Source of the DNA: Prunella strophiata
Taxonomy: Eukaryota; Chordata; Aves; Passeriformes; Prunellidae
DNA: 64,000 nucleotides
Assembly (NCBI GenBank): GCA_036583965.1
Contig: JAZBQD010000001.1
Location: 22,987,569-23,051,568, forward strand
Direction of reading: 5' to 3'
Below the pieces are notes generated by a model. It saw only the letters and a program-made list of their open reading frames with translations, was not told the DNA's origin and ran no database searches. Shown here piece after piece: positions 24,770 through 36,743 of the stretch (its first letter is position 1; each line of letters starts with the position of its first letter). Position numbers and translations under genes: made by a program.

Positions 24770-25095
24770 TGTGCTTAGTTTTATCTTCCTGTGCTTTTGC
24801 TTCTAAATGTCAGCATAATTTTTCTGCCTTATAATATCGGAGAAGTTATAACCATCAATCAGTCCAATAGAAGAGCAGAAAAGATTAGATACCATTTATC
24901 TGTATTGGTTGCCCATTGTAATGACCCAGTGGACAACATGAACAGATAATCTGTTGCTTTGATGGAAACTAATTATTCTTAAGAGTGACAGCGTCGAAAT
25001 AGCTTTTGTGACATTGTTTTTAAAAATGATGACTACCTAGTCATTGCTAGTGTAAGACTGCAATTTCTGTGCTGTTTTCCCTATATAAGCAGCAG
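24770..25095. promoter_or_regulatory. Possible conserved enhancer-like block
   Basis: The block holds a dense set of developmental factor-type motifs: CATTGT (SOX core) at 24914-24919 and 25012-25017, AGATAA (GATA type) at 24944-24949, TAATTA (homeodomain) at 24970-24975, TGACAG (MEIS/TGIF type) at 24986-24991, and a TATATAAG at 25083-25090. No open frame of note is present. Such motifs are common in AT-rich DNA, so this is suggestive only; cross-species conservation would decide it. Confidence 0.25.
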
Positions 25096-25106
25096 GAAAC
25101 TTAGAT

Positions 25107-25142
25107 TTTTTTTCTTTTTTTCTTTTTCTTTTTTTTTTTTTT
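25107..25142. repeat. T-rich polypyrimidine tract
   Basis: A run of T broken only by single C residues ends in about 13 T before AAAGG. It is a simple repeat; together with 24697-24750 it brackets the enhancer-like block. Confidence 0.85.
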
Positions 25143-27897
25143 AAAGGAAAGAACCCTATTTGCAGAGACAAAAATATCTGACATCCTATGTAAAATGCCT
25201 ATTAAATTTAATACAAAAAACACTGCTCTAGCTGCTGAAAAGTAAAAATGCACTGCCATCTTATTTCTGTTGCATGTAGTTGATCTTGTTGTTCTGTGAA
25301 TATGAAGCCTTTTTTATTTTGACAGCTAATGGTTCTGCTAGTGTACTGTGCTGGCATTTCACCTCTTGAAAAGAAAGTTTCCTGAAGCTAAAAATATACT
25401 GTCTAATTGAATGATGGAATTAAAAGCAAGTGATACAGTTAAAAATAGCTGTTTCCATCCTTTCCAGGCACATGTAAATCACACAACTTTTACTCTGTGT
25501 CAGTTAAAGGACTGGGGGGCAAAAAGGCAAAAAAAGCAAAAACTTTCAAGAACTTCCTTAAAACTTGCCTGTATGAGGACTTGGTAAATGGCAGGATTCT
25601 TCAGTGTGTCCTGAAATTCAGTACATGCAAGCCATTGTTGTCAAGGGTAGCATGAGGAAAGAGTGTGGGGAATGGGGTCTCCTCACTCAGACACACCCTG
25701 TGACCTGAGGTCCTTATGCAGTTACAGGGCTGTGTGTGCCATGTACTGGGTGGGCAGTGCTTGAGTGGCAGGGGCCACTGTGCCTTGGCCAGGCAGGAGC
25801 TTCTTGAGCCTCCTGCAGCTGCTGCTAAGCTTGTGAAACTGCTGGTCTTTGGAGCAAAGTGAGCAGGTGAGGTGCTGTTTGCTAGGTTTGCACTTTGGTG
25901 TGAGCTGGGCAGCCACAGGGCTGGTGCTGTGCCAACTCCCAGAGGTGTGAGATGGGAAGCTGGAGATCGCAGTGTTTTTATCTCTGCTGTCTGGCAAATT
26001 ATTGACATGTCTGAGAGGAAGTACAGCAATATCCCAGTCTTCCTAAAGAAATGGAGGGGTATATGAGGTCAAGAAAGTTCAAGTGAGTCCACCTAGGTAG
26101 ATGAGTGCTCTTTCAGTACTGTCATTTTATTTCTCTGCTCTGTGGGATGTCTGGGCACACTACTTGGCCTGGATCAAAACATCACCTTGGCCACTTGGTC
26201 AGCTCTGCTGTGACTTAATCTTCACTTGGGCTGTTGTAAATGAAGATGTCAGTTCCACTGTCCTGCAAACCCATGCAGCTGGGATCATGGAGCTTGGACC
26301 TCTACCTAGCCCTAAGTACACATCACTACAAAAGGTCTGTGCTCTTCTGTGGTGTCTTGGGTAGTCCAACCACCCTTTTAAATGGGTGAAGAAATTTGAA
26401 GGCTTTGGGGCAATATCAAGCCTTGATTGTTGTGCCCTTCTCTGCACTGCTTTCTTGGAGGGATGGGAAAAGGAAGCTCAGAGGTCAGAAGAACTGGCTG
26501 ATTAATTTGAACAATTAAAACTGATGCATACTGTGAATACTGTAATAGCCAGCACTAGACTAGATTTGTTTTCATGGGCACTAATGAAAATTTCTTACTT
26601 ATATGGTTGTTTGGAGTTGGGAGCAAGTATTAAGTACAAAGGTCTAGACTGCTAATGAACTAATTACCTAAAGTAACTTAAATGTATAAAATATTCCATA
26701 GCAGAGCACCTATGAATCCTTCTGCAACATCTGAGAAGTAAATTGTGATGATATTTCAGGATGGAAAGAGTCAATGGTAGAGATTTCAAGTGGTCCTGCA
26801 GCGAACTCAGCACATTGAAAATACGTATTTTAAGTAGCAAACTTAGTTCAGTGTGGCTTCTGCAGACAGTTCTCTGCTGTTCAGTCCAGTCCACCTTTTC
26901 TTCCACAAGTGTCTCTTCTTCCCTCTGCAAAAGCAATATAAACCTATGGACTAAAGAATTTTGCCTTATTGCTAGAAACTGGTTATGCATGAATTCTCTG
27001 CGAGGTTTGCTTTAATCCTGTGTATTTTATTAGAAATACACTCAGTAGAGACATCTCTACACACATCTTAAGTGTGCTTTTTTGTGTGAGAATTCACTTT
27101 TAAAAAATTCTCATAGAAATTCCACCATCTCTTCCTATGCTTTTCTTATTCTTAAGTTGCTCTGGAGGTAAAGCCTGTGTAATCAGCCCTTTTTAAAATA
27201 CACAGAGCAATCTGTCATCTTCTACACGGCATTTCAGATCTTTCCAAAGTGTCTATCTTAGCATCACTGAAAGGAGAAAACCCTGATGTTAAGAACTGCA
27301 AAGTTAATGGTTAATCAATGGTGTCTGGTCCCCATCCATGGGACATCTTGTAGAACAATCAAGCCTTGCTCTGTCATAGTCCCAAGCAGTGATTGCTTCT
27401 GCGTCCTATGAGACACGAGGCACTAGGGATGAAGATGGAACACCTCAGCAGCTAATTAAACAAGGCAACTACAACTAAAGTACATGCCTGAATAAATAGG
27501 CTGGAGTACAGAATCTGTCAAGCTGATCTGTCTTTAAGTGCTTTGCACCCTTCACTGTACCTGGTTGAACATTAACATCCCAGATTTGCTGATTTTCACC
27601 AATATCCTGCCACATGCAGAGAACTTGCTGAAAGGAAGCTGGTATTTTTTGTAAAGTAGCTCCTTGAAGCATTATCCGAAAAAAGACATCAATCTTCACT
27701 GTTGCAAAGAAAGAGCACAAGATGTTTTAAACATTTTGAAGGCAAAATGCACTGTCTGTACTTTCCTATTTCTCTTCTACTACTTCCTTGCTCACTGGGG
27801 ATGTATGTTTTTATAAGAATTCAGAAAAGAAGTATCATAAAGAAAATGAAGCAATAATAACAAAGCAAGTTCTCTGCTCTTCCCTGTCTATTCACAG
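25143..27897. other. Noncoding stretch, nothing recognised
   Basis: A GC-richer portion at 25600-26030 carries overlapping 142- and 91-codon minus-strand frames with no recognisable motif and low CpG. A 108-codon ATG-initiated minus-strand frame lies at 26664-26990, also unrecognised. None is supported by splice sites or by a partner frame. Confidence 0.45.
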
Positions 27898-28160
27898 ATT
27901 TTCTAACCTTGTCTATGGCTGAGCCTTCTAAAATTATCTGTACATTTCAAGGGTCACCAGGACTTCTTTTCAAGGAATCAATGAAGAGAGTCATACAAAA
28001 TAAAAGCAGGAATAAATACAGGAGAAAAGCTTTTCCTCAAAGCATTTTATCTTCTTCTCCTGATCCTGTCTGGATCAAAAGAAACACGTATGCAAAATCT
28101 AAAGGAAATAAGCAAAATATTTGTTGGAAATATACATTAAAAAAAGATGGGGAGAGTTGA
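27898..28160 (+). other. Candidate exon: strong acceptor then an open frame
   Basis: A good 3' splice site precedes this stretch: a pyrimidine-rich tract CTCTGCTCTTCCCTGTC followed by TATTCACAG ending at 27897. The frame is open from the acceptor through an ATG at 27915 to a TGA ending at 28160, about 87 codons. The translation is basic and hydrophilic (MAEPSKIICTFQG at the ATG, KKDGES at the end) and not low-complexity, but matches no family I recognise. It could be a terminal coding exon, a noncoding RNA exon, or chance. Confidence 0.2.
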
Positions 28161-29927
28161 TAAACAATACAGATGTAGAAGCAGGAATGTGAGGAAAAAC
28201 AGCACCAAGAATCTACTGCTACTGAGGTTGTGAATAACAATCTTCTCTGAGTGAGGACAGCAGAGATCACAGAGTGGTATTCCAAAAATCTGTGGAAAAG
28301 TCTGTGCTGTAACAGAAAGATGTCAGTGTAGAGAAAAAATATTTAGCAAATTTGGCAATAGTAACTGAAATAGAGCTGCAAATGAAACTTTCCTTTCTCT
28401 AGAAAAGGTTGCACCTTTAGAATAAATTCTCCTTAAATGTATGTGTTGACCCTGGACAAAGACCTGTGCAAAGCAATTGGAATATACAATACCGGGGCTC
28501 GAGACTCTTAGATGATTTTGATAGGGAGCTCAATTGTTGTTAAGAGTTAGGAGTCCTCAGAGTAACTGGAGATTTTGGAAGGCTTGGGATGAGCACCCAA
28601 GTGACATGGGCAAACTTTCTTAAGAATTAGTATTGACTCTACCAGTGAATGTGTAGGAATGGTTTTGAGTGGAAGATTTTGAGCACCTATTGTGAGTGAT
28701 GTGAATTTTAAGGGATGAAAACAGTTGGGATAAAACTTGTGCAGATTGTTGGGTATAGTGTACAGGTAGCTGTCACAAGGAACTGTTTGATGTGGTGGAG
28801 GCATGGAACAGATGTGGCAGGATAGAAGTACAAAAATTGTAACTGTGCACATTTTTTTACCAGTGTTCCTAGGAAATACCAGCAGTTTGGGCAGATAGAA
28901 GTTCTGAAAGTTTGTGAGTGAGACTGGGAACCAAATTCTGTCTTCAGAAAGGGTTTAGGCCACAGAAAGATCTGCATTGTTTGAGCTAAAATCAGGATGT
29001 CTATATAGAGTACACAACTAGTCCTTGAGCAGGGGCTGGGCTCCAAGCCTTGCTCAAAGTGCTGTACTATAGCTCAGATGTGCACTTTTCTCTGGCCCCT
29101 TTTGTAAAGCAGCTTAAATAGGAAAGCTGGAAATTGCCTTTGACTGCTGAGGACATGGGGGGATAGAAGCTTCTCAGATGCAGCTGAACACATTTCAACC
29201 ATTTGGCAATTGCAACCATAGATGTGCATATTATTACACCAAAATCACCAAGTGCACCTCAGGTGCTGAGAAGGAGTGTACAGAAGGAATAGTCTCTGCT
29301 TTGTTTGCTGCTGAAAGACACTCTGAGCAAGTCATTCTTTGAGCACTTTGACAAGATCGCAGTTCTATAATGATGGAAGTTCCTGGATGTTTCTGCCCCC
29401 AAGAAATTACTTTGGATTTGTTTAAATGTCTTAGTCCTCAAATGTCTATTTCTATTTACTTTTTTTTCAAAGCAAAGATATTTCTAAAGCTACATTTAAG
29501 ACCTTTTATAGAAAATGGTAGGAAAATGGAAAGCTAAATTTTACTAAACCATGGGCCAAGGAAGTACACTATAAAATTACTGACATAGGCTGAAGTCTGG
29601 ATGTGCAGATGTATCCTTGCAATAACGTTCATCTTAATTGTCTGTTTCTGTTAAATCAGAGAGAAAATGCAAATTGCCATGAAATTGGAGTTAATTTATA
29701 TTCTGTGTAGCTGAAGTGTTTTATGAATGTTTTCCCCTACAAAAAAAAGCCTTTTGAGATACAGAAAATATTCACAGCCGTTTTCAGATACATGGAGATA
29801 TTCCCACTTTCAGTACAGTAATTCAAAATGGAAAATGTTCTACATCAATCTGAAGCTAAAATAAAAGCATCTGGTATTTGATTTGCCCCAGTAATTCTCC
29901 TTCTCTCTTTTTTCACTATTAGGAAAA
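28161..29927. other. Noncoding stretch, nothing recognised
   Basis: Two overlapping minus-strand frames of 101 and 112 codons (28547-29046) occur where stop codons happen to be sparse; no motif is seen. No transposon is recognised. Confidence 0.45.
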
Positions 29928-29950
29928 GGGGGGGAAGAGGGGGGGGGGGG
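29928..29950 (+). repeat. G-rich tract with runs of 7 and 12 G
   Basis: The tract is G7 (29928-29934), then AAGA, then G12 (29939-29950). It has enough G residues for an intramolecular G-quadruplex if the long run supplies several tetrad strands. It follows a T/C-rich segment. It may only be a mononucleotide repeat prone to assembly error. Confidence 0.8.
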
Positions 29951-32860
29951 AGAATCCAAAAAGCAGAAAACCAAACCATCAAAACATTTTTTAAATTTAG
30001 TTTGTTTCAAATCTTCTTTTGTGCCTGTGCTAGATTCCTAAAAGTAAAAATACTCACAAAGTAAGTGGAAAAGGTTTTACTCCTACTGACATTTGAACTT
30101 TGCTACTTGTTTCTTCCAAAGCAAAACTGGCAGAAGACTGAGCCAGACCATCTCTGTTCAGGAAAAAGCACCTTTCAAATCAGGTGACGTATCAGCCGTG
30201 GTTTCAAAGGCAGTAAGGTACTTAATGCCCCTCAGTCTCCTGGCAGGTGTGAAGATTTACCTAATCATTCTGCATTACTGTAAATAACTGCCCAAACTAT
30301 GATTAATAGAGAGAATTTGTCCCTAAGGCTTAATCTTGAAGCACTTGCAATACAAGTGCTATAAGAAAAAGTGATGTCCCAGTTGTACACTGGAGCTCAG
30401 TTTTGGGCTGAATACTGAATGTGCAGAGTTTGGCTAATAGCAGTCAAAGTTTTCTCGTTATGTGGATACTCACTGAAACACCTAAAGTAACCCTAGACTG
30501 ATAAAATTAGAAGTGGAATCAGCAGAATGCTGCAAGACAATATTTCATTTCCTGAAAATGTTTTTCCAACTAATAAACATCTGCCAGAAAGGACTCCGTG
30601 GGGGCAAGAGCATCTAAAAATATGGAAAATTTAAAGAAGCATTCTTGCACATTGCTAATGACTTGGTCAACTGAGAGTGTGAAGCACAGCTCATTTTAGT
30701 TTGTTGTTAGGCAAAACATGCTTGATTCCTAAGTACAGAAAATATGAGCTTTTGATATCACTAGTTAGTCTAATTGACTCATCTGAGTCCTGTTTGAGCC
30801 CTATGATTCATCATTTTTCAAATTAGTAGGGACATAGGTAGGATAATATGTGGGTATAATCAGTAAAACATTTACAATGCTTTCTACTGTAATGGATTAT
30901 CCTGTCATTTACAGTATCTCTTTTTTTCTGCTATTATCAGGGCTTCATATCCCAATTAAAAGCTTCATTAGTTCATTCTTGAGGAAGCTGCCCCTCTGCA
31001 TTGCTGCTGACAGCTGAAGGAAGTGTGTCAGCTTGTTGTGCAGAGCATTATTTGCTTGAAGGTGGCAGCTCACTTTAGCATAGACGTCCTCCTGCTACAC
31101 AGGAGATACTCAAGTGTCAAGCGTTTTCAGGCCATCCATCTTCTTTGGCCATTCCACCCACCCATGCTCGAGCCACGTCCACCAGTGCTGCTGCCCCTCT
31201 CTGCCTTCCCTTTGTCATCATGTCATTGTCAGTTGTTCAGTTTATTCAGTGATTAATCATCATTTGGAAGGTTCTGCTGGGAGTAAACAGAAAAGGGGGT
31301 ATTCCTGCAGGTGGTTTCTCTCTGATTAGTTAAAGCTACAATGGCTGGCTGCTGAGCCTTTGTTTCGGCTTCTTCTGAAGATTGCATGGGGTTTTTCCTT
31401 ACCAGAATCTAACTGGGCTGCTAACTGTGGGCCTGCCTTGGGTGTCCCACTGGTGAATGCTGAGAAGTAGGCCTGTTAGGCTCAGTGGATTTGTGTCACT
31501 CCAACAGAGGAATCAGCTCTTTTGCAGAGATTGCTGGAGGGTTTTTGTAAGGAGTCCCGTGCTATATGTCCAGACTAACCCTGTTACAGGTTTAAAAGCA
31601 CAGCTTTTCACCATTCATTCAGAAACACCTGCCTGGCTGCTTTGTGCATAAAGGATAAAAGATCGCCTGGAAGATGAGGGCAATTCAGCTTCTCATGCTT
31701 CCTTTGTATTTACACCAACTATTTGATGAAATCAAGTAGTAATAATTTTCAAGTAACATTTGAAAGTGAGAATGATAATATTCAAAACTGTGGAAAACAA
31801 GGAAGCTCTTTTAAACATTGCTTGTCTTCTGCACAATGGCCTAAATGCAACTCTTTCCCCATCTAATAAAACATGGTTAATTTTGCACCTCTTAGGGTCA
31901 CATGAAAAATCATATAAATTCCATGTATTCTCTCTATTTCTGTATTCCTTGGCAATCATAACTTACTGAAACTTATGTTAGAATAGTTAATGACAGTAAC
32001 AGCTATGCCATGGTTCCAGATCTGTTAGCTTGCTTGAGTATTAAATTGCTCTTCATATTTCTCTTGCAGATTAATATTTCTTTTTATGCTGCAGCAGCTT
32101 TTAATGTCATCAAAAGGAGACAAGATGAATAAGATATGTGTGGGAGGATGAAGCAGTGGTCACTCAAAGTATCCTGCTGTTTACTCTGGCTGCAGAGTTT
32201 ATAGTCCCTCCTACAAGGCAGCTGGCACTGGGCTATGATTTTAGTACTCACATTATTTGTAATTCACAGCCTCCAGATATGAAATGACAAACTCTGAGCA
32301 TTCAGGTAAATGCAGCAGCTGTATTCTGACAGGCAGACTCGTGAATGTGATGGGGTAGCTCTGAGTGACATGCTGAAAGGATTCTGGGTTTGCATGTTTA
32401 CTGTTTGTTTTATTAGATGCGTAAGAAAGGCTGGATGGGTGGGTAGCTGTGGGTGGAAAAGGCTTGAAGGGCTGTGCAGCTAGACTTACTGAAACCTGAA
32501 GAAGATGCAGTCGGTAGCTTAAGGTGGTTGTATGTTTAACTAAAAGCATTCTCAATTTTTGTGCAAAGAAAAGGCCTTTTGGTGTGTTTGACCAAATCAC
32601 TATGTGATTCGCAAGGGCTCTGCTCCACCTCTTCTCCATATGTAGGAAGTGAGAGGCAAGAAATCCAAGGCAATCAAATAGCAGTGGTGAATGGGATAGC
32701 TTTGAGAAGAGTTTTGTCATGCAGACCTGCTATTCTAGCTCTACTGGGTACAGCCATAGTGAGCATTCCTCTGCCTGGGAATGATTCTCCGGGGGTGTTT
32801 CAAAGAGTAGAAAAGCAGCCTGCATGCCCTTTATTGTCCCAAGGCCTAGCTGGGACATTT
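29951..32860. other. Noncoding stretch, unrecognised open frames
   Basis: No gene is recognised. A 155-codon minus-strand frame (32253-32720) is in the same frame as a 98-codon one (32730-33026), and a single TAG at 32730-32732 separates them. The joint run has no domain I can name, and two such runs meeting is not rare at this scale. No transposon is identified at 30900-31700 despite its GC-richer composition. Confidence 0.4.
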
Positions 32861-33017
32861 CGGGGGAGGGAGGAGGGATAAGACGGGCCAGCAGTCGCAT
32901 GTGGAAGTCTGTACACGGTCCCGTGTCCGCACCAAGTATGCGGCCATGGGTGGTAGGTGATGTGCCAACAACTGCTGCTCTAAGCTGCACCAGCAGCTCT
33001 TCAATTCTGCTGGAAGA
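32861..33017 (+). other. CpG-dense patch ending in a donor-like site
   Basis: Six CpG dinucleotides occur between 32884 and 32942, in a window that otherwise has very few. The segment ends at AAGA followed by GTGAGT (33018-33023), a good 5' splice match. The minus strand is also open here (98 codons). It could be an exon of a noncoding transcript or a fragment of a GC-rich mobile element. No family is recognised. Confidence 0.2.
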
Positions 33018-33023
33018 GTGAGT

Positions 33024-33742
33024 CAAATGAAGGGGGAAAAAAGAAAAAGCAATCTTAAAAATTGTTAAGATTTTGAAAAGAAGTTGTTTGAGAGTTTAGT
33101 TGCCCATTCTTCTGAGAAGTGTCTAATTTTTTTCACTGAGGCTAAATTGGCTACCTAGCAGAATAAAAAAAAAAGGAAGTGGACTTTTCCAGAACCAAAT
33201 GCCTCTAAGAAGGAGCAGCACCAAAATCCACATGGCTTTAATATCAATACAAGACCTGATAATACTATTGGCTATTGCTGTGAGAGGGCTCACCCACCTG
33301 GCTGCATATGCAGAGCCCTCTTAGAGTTTGTGTCTGTGAAGCACGCCCAGGGTACCTCCACAGATGGGGATTGTGGATATGCTAATGGGAACCCTTTGGC
33401 TTTTGCAAACCCACATAATTGTTCAGCCCAAAACAGGAGCCTTGGACTAAAAGTCAAGCAGGCGGAAGTCTTGAGTGTCAGGTCTTGACAATCAGTGAGA
33501 CTTTTCTTGCAGGAATTGCCTGAGTCATGCAGAAGGAGCCTTCTTTGGCAGTTCTAGTCTTGGGCCTTCTTTGCATTTTGCATTATCAGAAAAACCTGTC
33601 TATAAAACACTTGTCACTCATAGTATTCATGTTTTGCCAGTTAATAACTGACTTGTGCTATTCCCCAGCTGTTTTAGAGTCTTTTGCAACTGTTGTTTAT
33701 TGTAGTACACAGATTAATAAAAATCAGTAAATAGGCCTAGAT
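33024..33742. other. Flank of the first LTR
   Basis: Noncoding DNA with no recognised family. An ATG-initiated 67-codon frame (33527-33730) has a hydrophobic N-terminal part and is followed by AATAAA near 33716, but it overlaps the boundary region of the LTR and has no support beyond that. Confidence 0.4.
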
Positions 33743-34309
33743 TGTAGGCGAGACGGGGGGTAGCACGGTCGGGACGGACGGAGACGAAAGATCTCTAAAG
33801 CCAGGTCGTGGAACTTGCAGTTTATTGCAAAGGGCGTGGGTGCAGGGCCCTGCTGGGAGCTGCCAGCTGCAGCTCGGAGCAGGCCCGAGAGAAGAAAGGG
33901 GTAGAGGGGATGAGGGGGTAAGAACGTAAAAGGCAAGAGCTGAGACAAGTCAGTAAGTAAGAGATTGCGAAAGAGAGTTCGAGAGAGTGACGAGAGGAGA
34001 GACGGGAGAGTAGGGTAGGGGAGCGTAGAGAGGAGTAGTGAGCGAAGTTCCCGTTACAATACAATAAATCTTCTTCTGTGTTGAATATTCTGATTCTCAC
34101 TAACCAATCTAATACAGCATACAAATCCTATAGCATTTACATATAGCCTATAAGAATCACTACATTACCATATTGTGTTACATTTTAAACCCCTAGAAAC
34201 TTCTCTTCGGACCCCTTCTGCCAAGCTGGCAGGGTCTGCTCGACCCTTGGACCTGTTTGCTTGCAGAGGGTATTGTTCTATCAAAGGGGATTACTTTCTG
34301 CCGGCCACA
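33743..34309 (-). mobile_element. Solo LTR of an endogenous retrovirus, minus strand
   Basis: Read on the minus strand, the element starts TGTGGCCGGCAG (34309 downward) and ends CGCCTACA (33743), giving TG...CA ends and about 567 bases. It carries an ATTGG box (reverse of CCAAT at 34104-34108) and a polyadenylation signal AATAAA (TTTATT at 33821-33826), then a CG-rich U5-like end with CGTCTCCGTCCGTCCC. CpG content is much higher than in the flanks, which suggests a fairly young insertion. No tRNA primer-binding site, gag, pol or env follows on either side, so this is a solo LTR. No convincing target-site duplication was found, so the exact ends are approximate. The type resembles passerine ERV LTRs; the family is not certain. 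Confidence 0.8.
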
Positions 34310-36743
34310 CCATTGAGATAGTAACAAAACTTCATAGAGACTTACTCAGAACAAAGTGCTGTAGAAAAGACTTGAATTGCTCTTTTAGAGCTCATGTAGG
34401 TCCTTCAGCTAAAGTTCACAAAGTTGGCTGCAGTTTGTTTTTCATGAAACATAAGGAAATGACAAAGATGGTGGCATGGAGCAGCTATCACAGGACTCCT
34501 CGCCCTTCTGGTGCTTCCCCTCCTTTGTCATCCCAGGGCCAGCATAGAGGAGAAGTGGTCAGCAAAAGGCAGGAGCCAGGGACACTGGGGATACAAGGGA
34601 CCTTTCCTCTTTGGAGCAGCAGGCATCTTCTCTTTCTCTCCCAAGGCAGGAGTCTCCAGGAGGTGTAGCCAGAAGTCATCCTGGCTGTTGGGGCAGCCAT
34701 CAGCCTGTCAGCACAGGGTGCATTCACTTCTACTGCACCCAGTTCTGTGCGTGGTGGGGTAGTGGGGACTCCCCAGGGCCAGGAGCAGTGCCTCCACCCC
34801 AGGACCAGATGGGCCCTGCAGCCTCAGGAGCTGACAGGAAAACAATGGCTGACTAATGTTTTGTCTTGGATACTTTAGAACATTAACATTTTCCTTTTAT
34901 GATTATTTTTGTTTACTCAAATTCTACTTAGTGCTTATAAAACAATGTGAATATGCCTTCACCCTATTTTAATGATTATTGTCTTTACACAATCAGGTGG
35001 ATTTTGTATGCAAGCAGAGGTTTTACATTTTTCAGTGAAAAGGTAGGTTAATATTAAAAACATGCCAATTAAGTTGGTGTGTTGTTCATAAAGGTTATCT
35101 AATTAGACAAGGTTTTATTTGAAAAATGACATTATGTTTCTGATTGAAGATGATACTGTGGAATTTTTTAAAGGCCTGATTTAAAAGAAAACCACTTAAA
35201 AATATAGAAATGACGTACCAGGGAAAGAGAGATCAACAAAGCAAGCTGACTACAGGCAGCAGATACTAACTTAAAAAATAGAGAATTATTATTATATTAA
35301 ATACACAAAATAAAATATACTCTGGCTTATGTCGGAGAACCTGTACATACTGAGTGATTTCAAAAGTTTCTGGTTTTGTTTTTGATGTTTTTGTTAATTG
35401 ATTAATGCTGTTAATATGCCTGGTATTGTGTAGTGAGCTCTACCCTGTTGATAATAGCACAGCCCCCTCAATGTAAGAACTATACTAAATTAACATATAG
35501 CTGCAGGTGACATGGCATCCTATTTTTACACAAATCTAATATGCACTCTGATCCATCTATTAGATGCTTTTCCTCAGACCTCCTGTCACTGAAGCCATTT
35601 GGGGAACAGGGTGTGATGCTGTGATTAATTCTAGTTCAAGCAGCTATTTTTGGTGTTTGGATATTTCCTATACTGCAGAGCCCAAGACTTGACTCAGATG
35701 AAATCTGAACTGGTCTTGGTCACATGTGATCTGTATCTGAAGGATACTGGAATAGTAAAGGAGTGTCATGCTTCACAATTGAAGAAAAGCCATGGATCCT
35801 AGTCCCCTCAATTTTTAAATATGATTAAACCAAATTATTTTACACACGCACATCTATAATATATAGAATAATATTTTTATGTGGTTTTGTCAGTCTGGTG
35901 GGTGTTTTTTAGATATTGAGAGCCAATTAGTAGCATCCAAATTATATCCTAGCCTTCCTATGGTGGTGTTTTTTTTGAAGATAAGATCTTTTTGGAAAGA
36001 GGGTTTAAGTGGTTTTGTCCAGATAGACCTCATGAGCTGACTTTTTGTGGCAGTGGTTCAACAGTGCAGCTACATTATGGAAGAGCTGAGGGTACTTAAT
36101 CCTCTCAACCAAATTATACATTGTAAATGGCACTGAATTTGTCACAAATGGGAACATCTCAATCAATATAGTGAAAAAAAAATGAAATAATTTATTAATA
36201 TTTTACTTCAAGGATAATTTTCCCCCCAGTTATTTTCATTGTTTCTAGCAATGTTTTTATGATCATAAACCCCCAAGAGAGCTCATTAATGTGTATTGTG
36301 TGCATCAGTGTATAAATAGCTTCTACTGTATGTAGCAGTCAGACCACTTTTATGGGTTGGAGCAGGCAAATAATGTTGGTTGTCTTTATTCATTCTTACA
36401 ATCTCACTCTTCTCAAAGTTTATACTTATGTGTTCTCCCTGTTAAAGCAATTTTGACTCTGGTGATGATGGCAAGTGCAGCTTTTGGTTTCTGAAATAAA
36501 ATAATGAAGGAAAACAAATTGGTTCATTAAGTATTGCTAACTATATGATACTGGAATTTTTAATAGAAGTATGGTATGGATAAAAGCACAAGGCTTGTTA
36601 ACTAAGGGCAGTTACTTTCTGGCAACCAGAGAACAATGCAGCATAAATGTATGGACAAAAAATGTGTCCCAGAGAAGGTTTGCAAATGTGCTTATTTGTA
36701 AAGAAAAGGAAGTATATTTAGCTGAGCCCATGGAAGACTTTGA
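34310..36743. other. Noncoding stretch between the LTR and the hairpin
   Basis: A GC-richer part at 34480-34850 has overlapping frames on both strands (up to 83 codons) and no motif. From about 34870 on, the DNA is AT-rich, with many TTAAT/ATTA cores at 35030-35470 and 36090-36520, the usual look of conserved noncoding or plain AT-rich intergenic DNA. No gene is recognised. Confidence 0.45.

Noticed and set aside
25601..26029. 142-codon minus-strand frame
   Set aside because: It sits in a GC-richer patch with other frames open on both strands, and has no motif, splice support or sensible neighbour.
33527..33730. 67-codon frame with a signal-peptide-like start and an AATAAA
   Set aside because: It is short and has no homology I recognise, and hydrophobic N-termini are common in T-rich DNA. 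The AATAAA is likely coincidental.
33743..33900. Possible provirus continuing beyond the first LTR
   Set aside because: No primer-binding site follows the U5 end, no polypurine tract or second LTR is present, and no gag/pol/env-like frames occur on either side.
33822..34124. 100-codon minus-strand frame
   Set aside because: It lies inside the LTR at 33743-34309 and covers its R/U5 and U3 sequence; it is not a retroviral gene.
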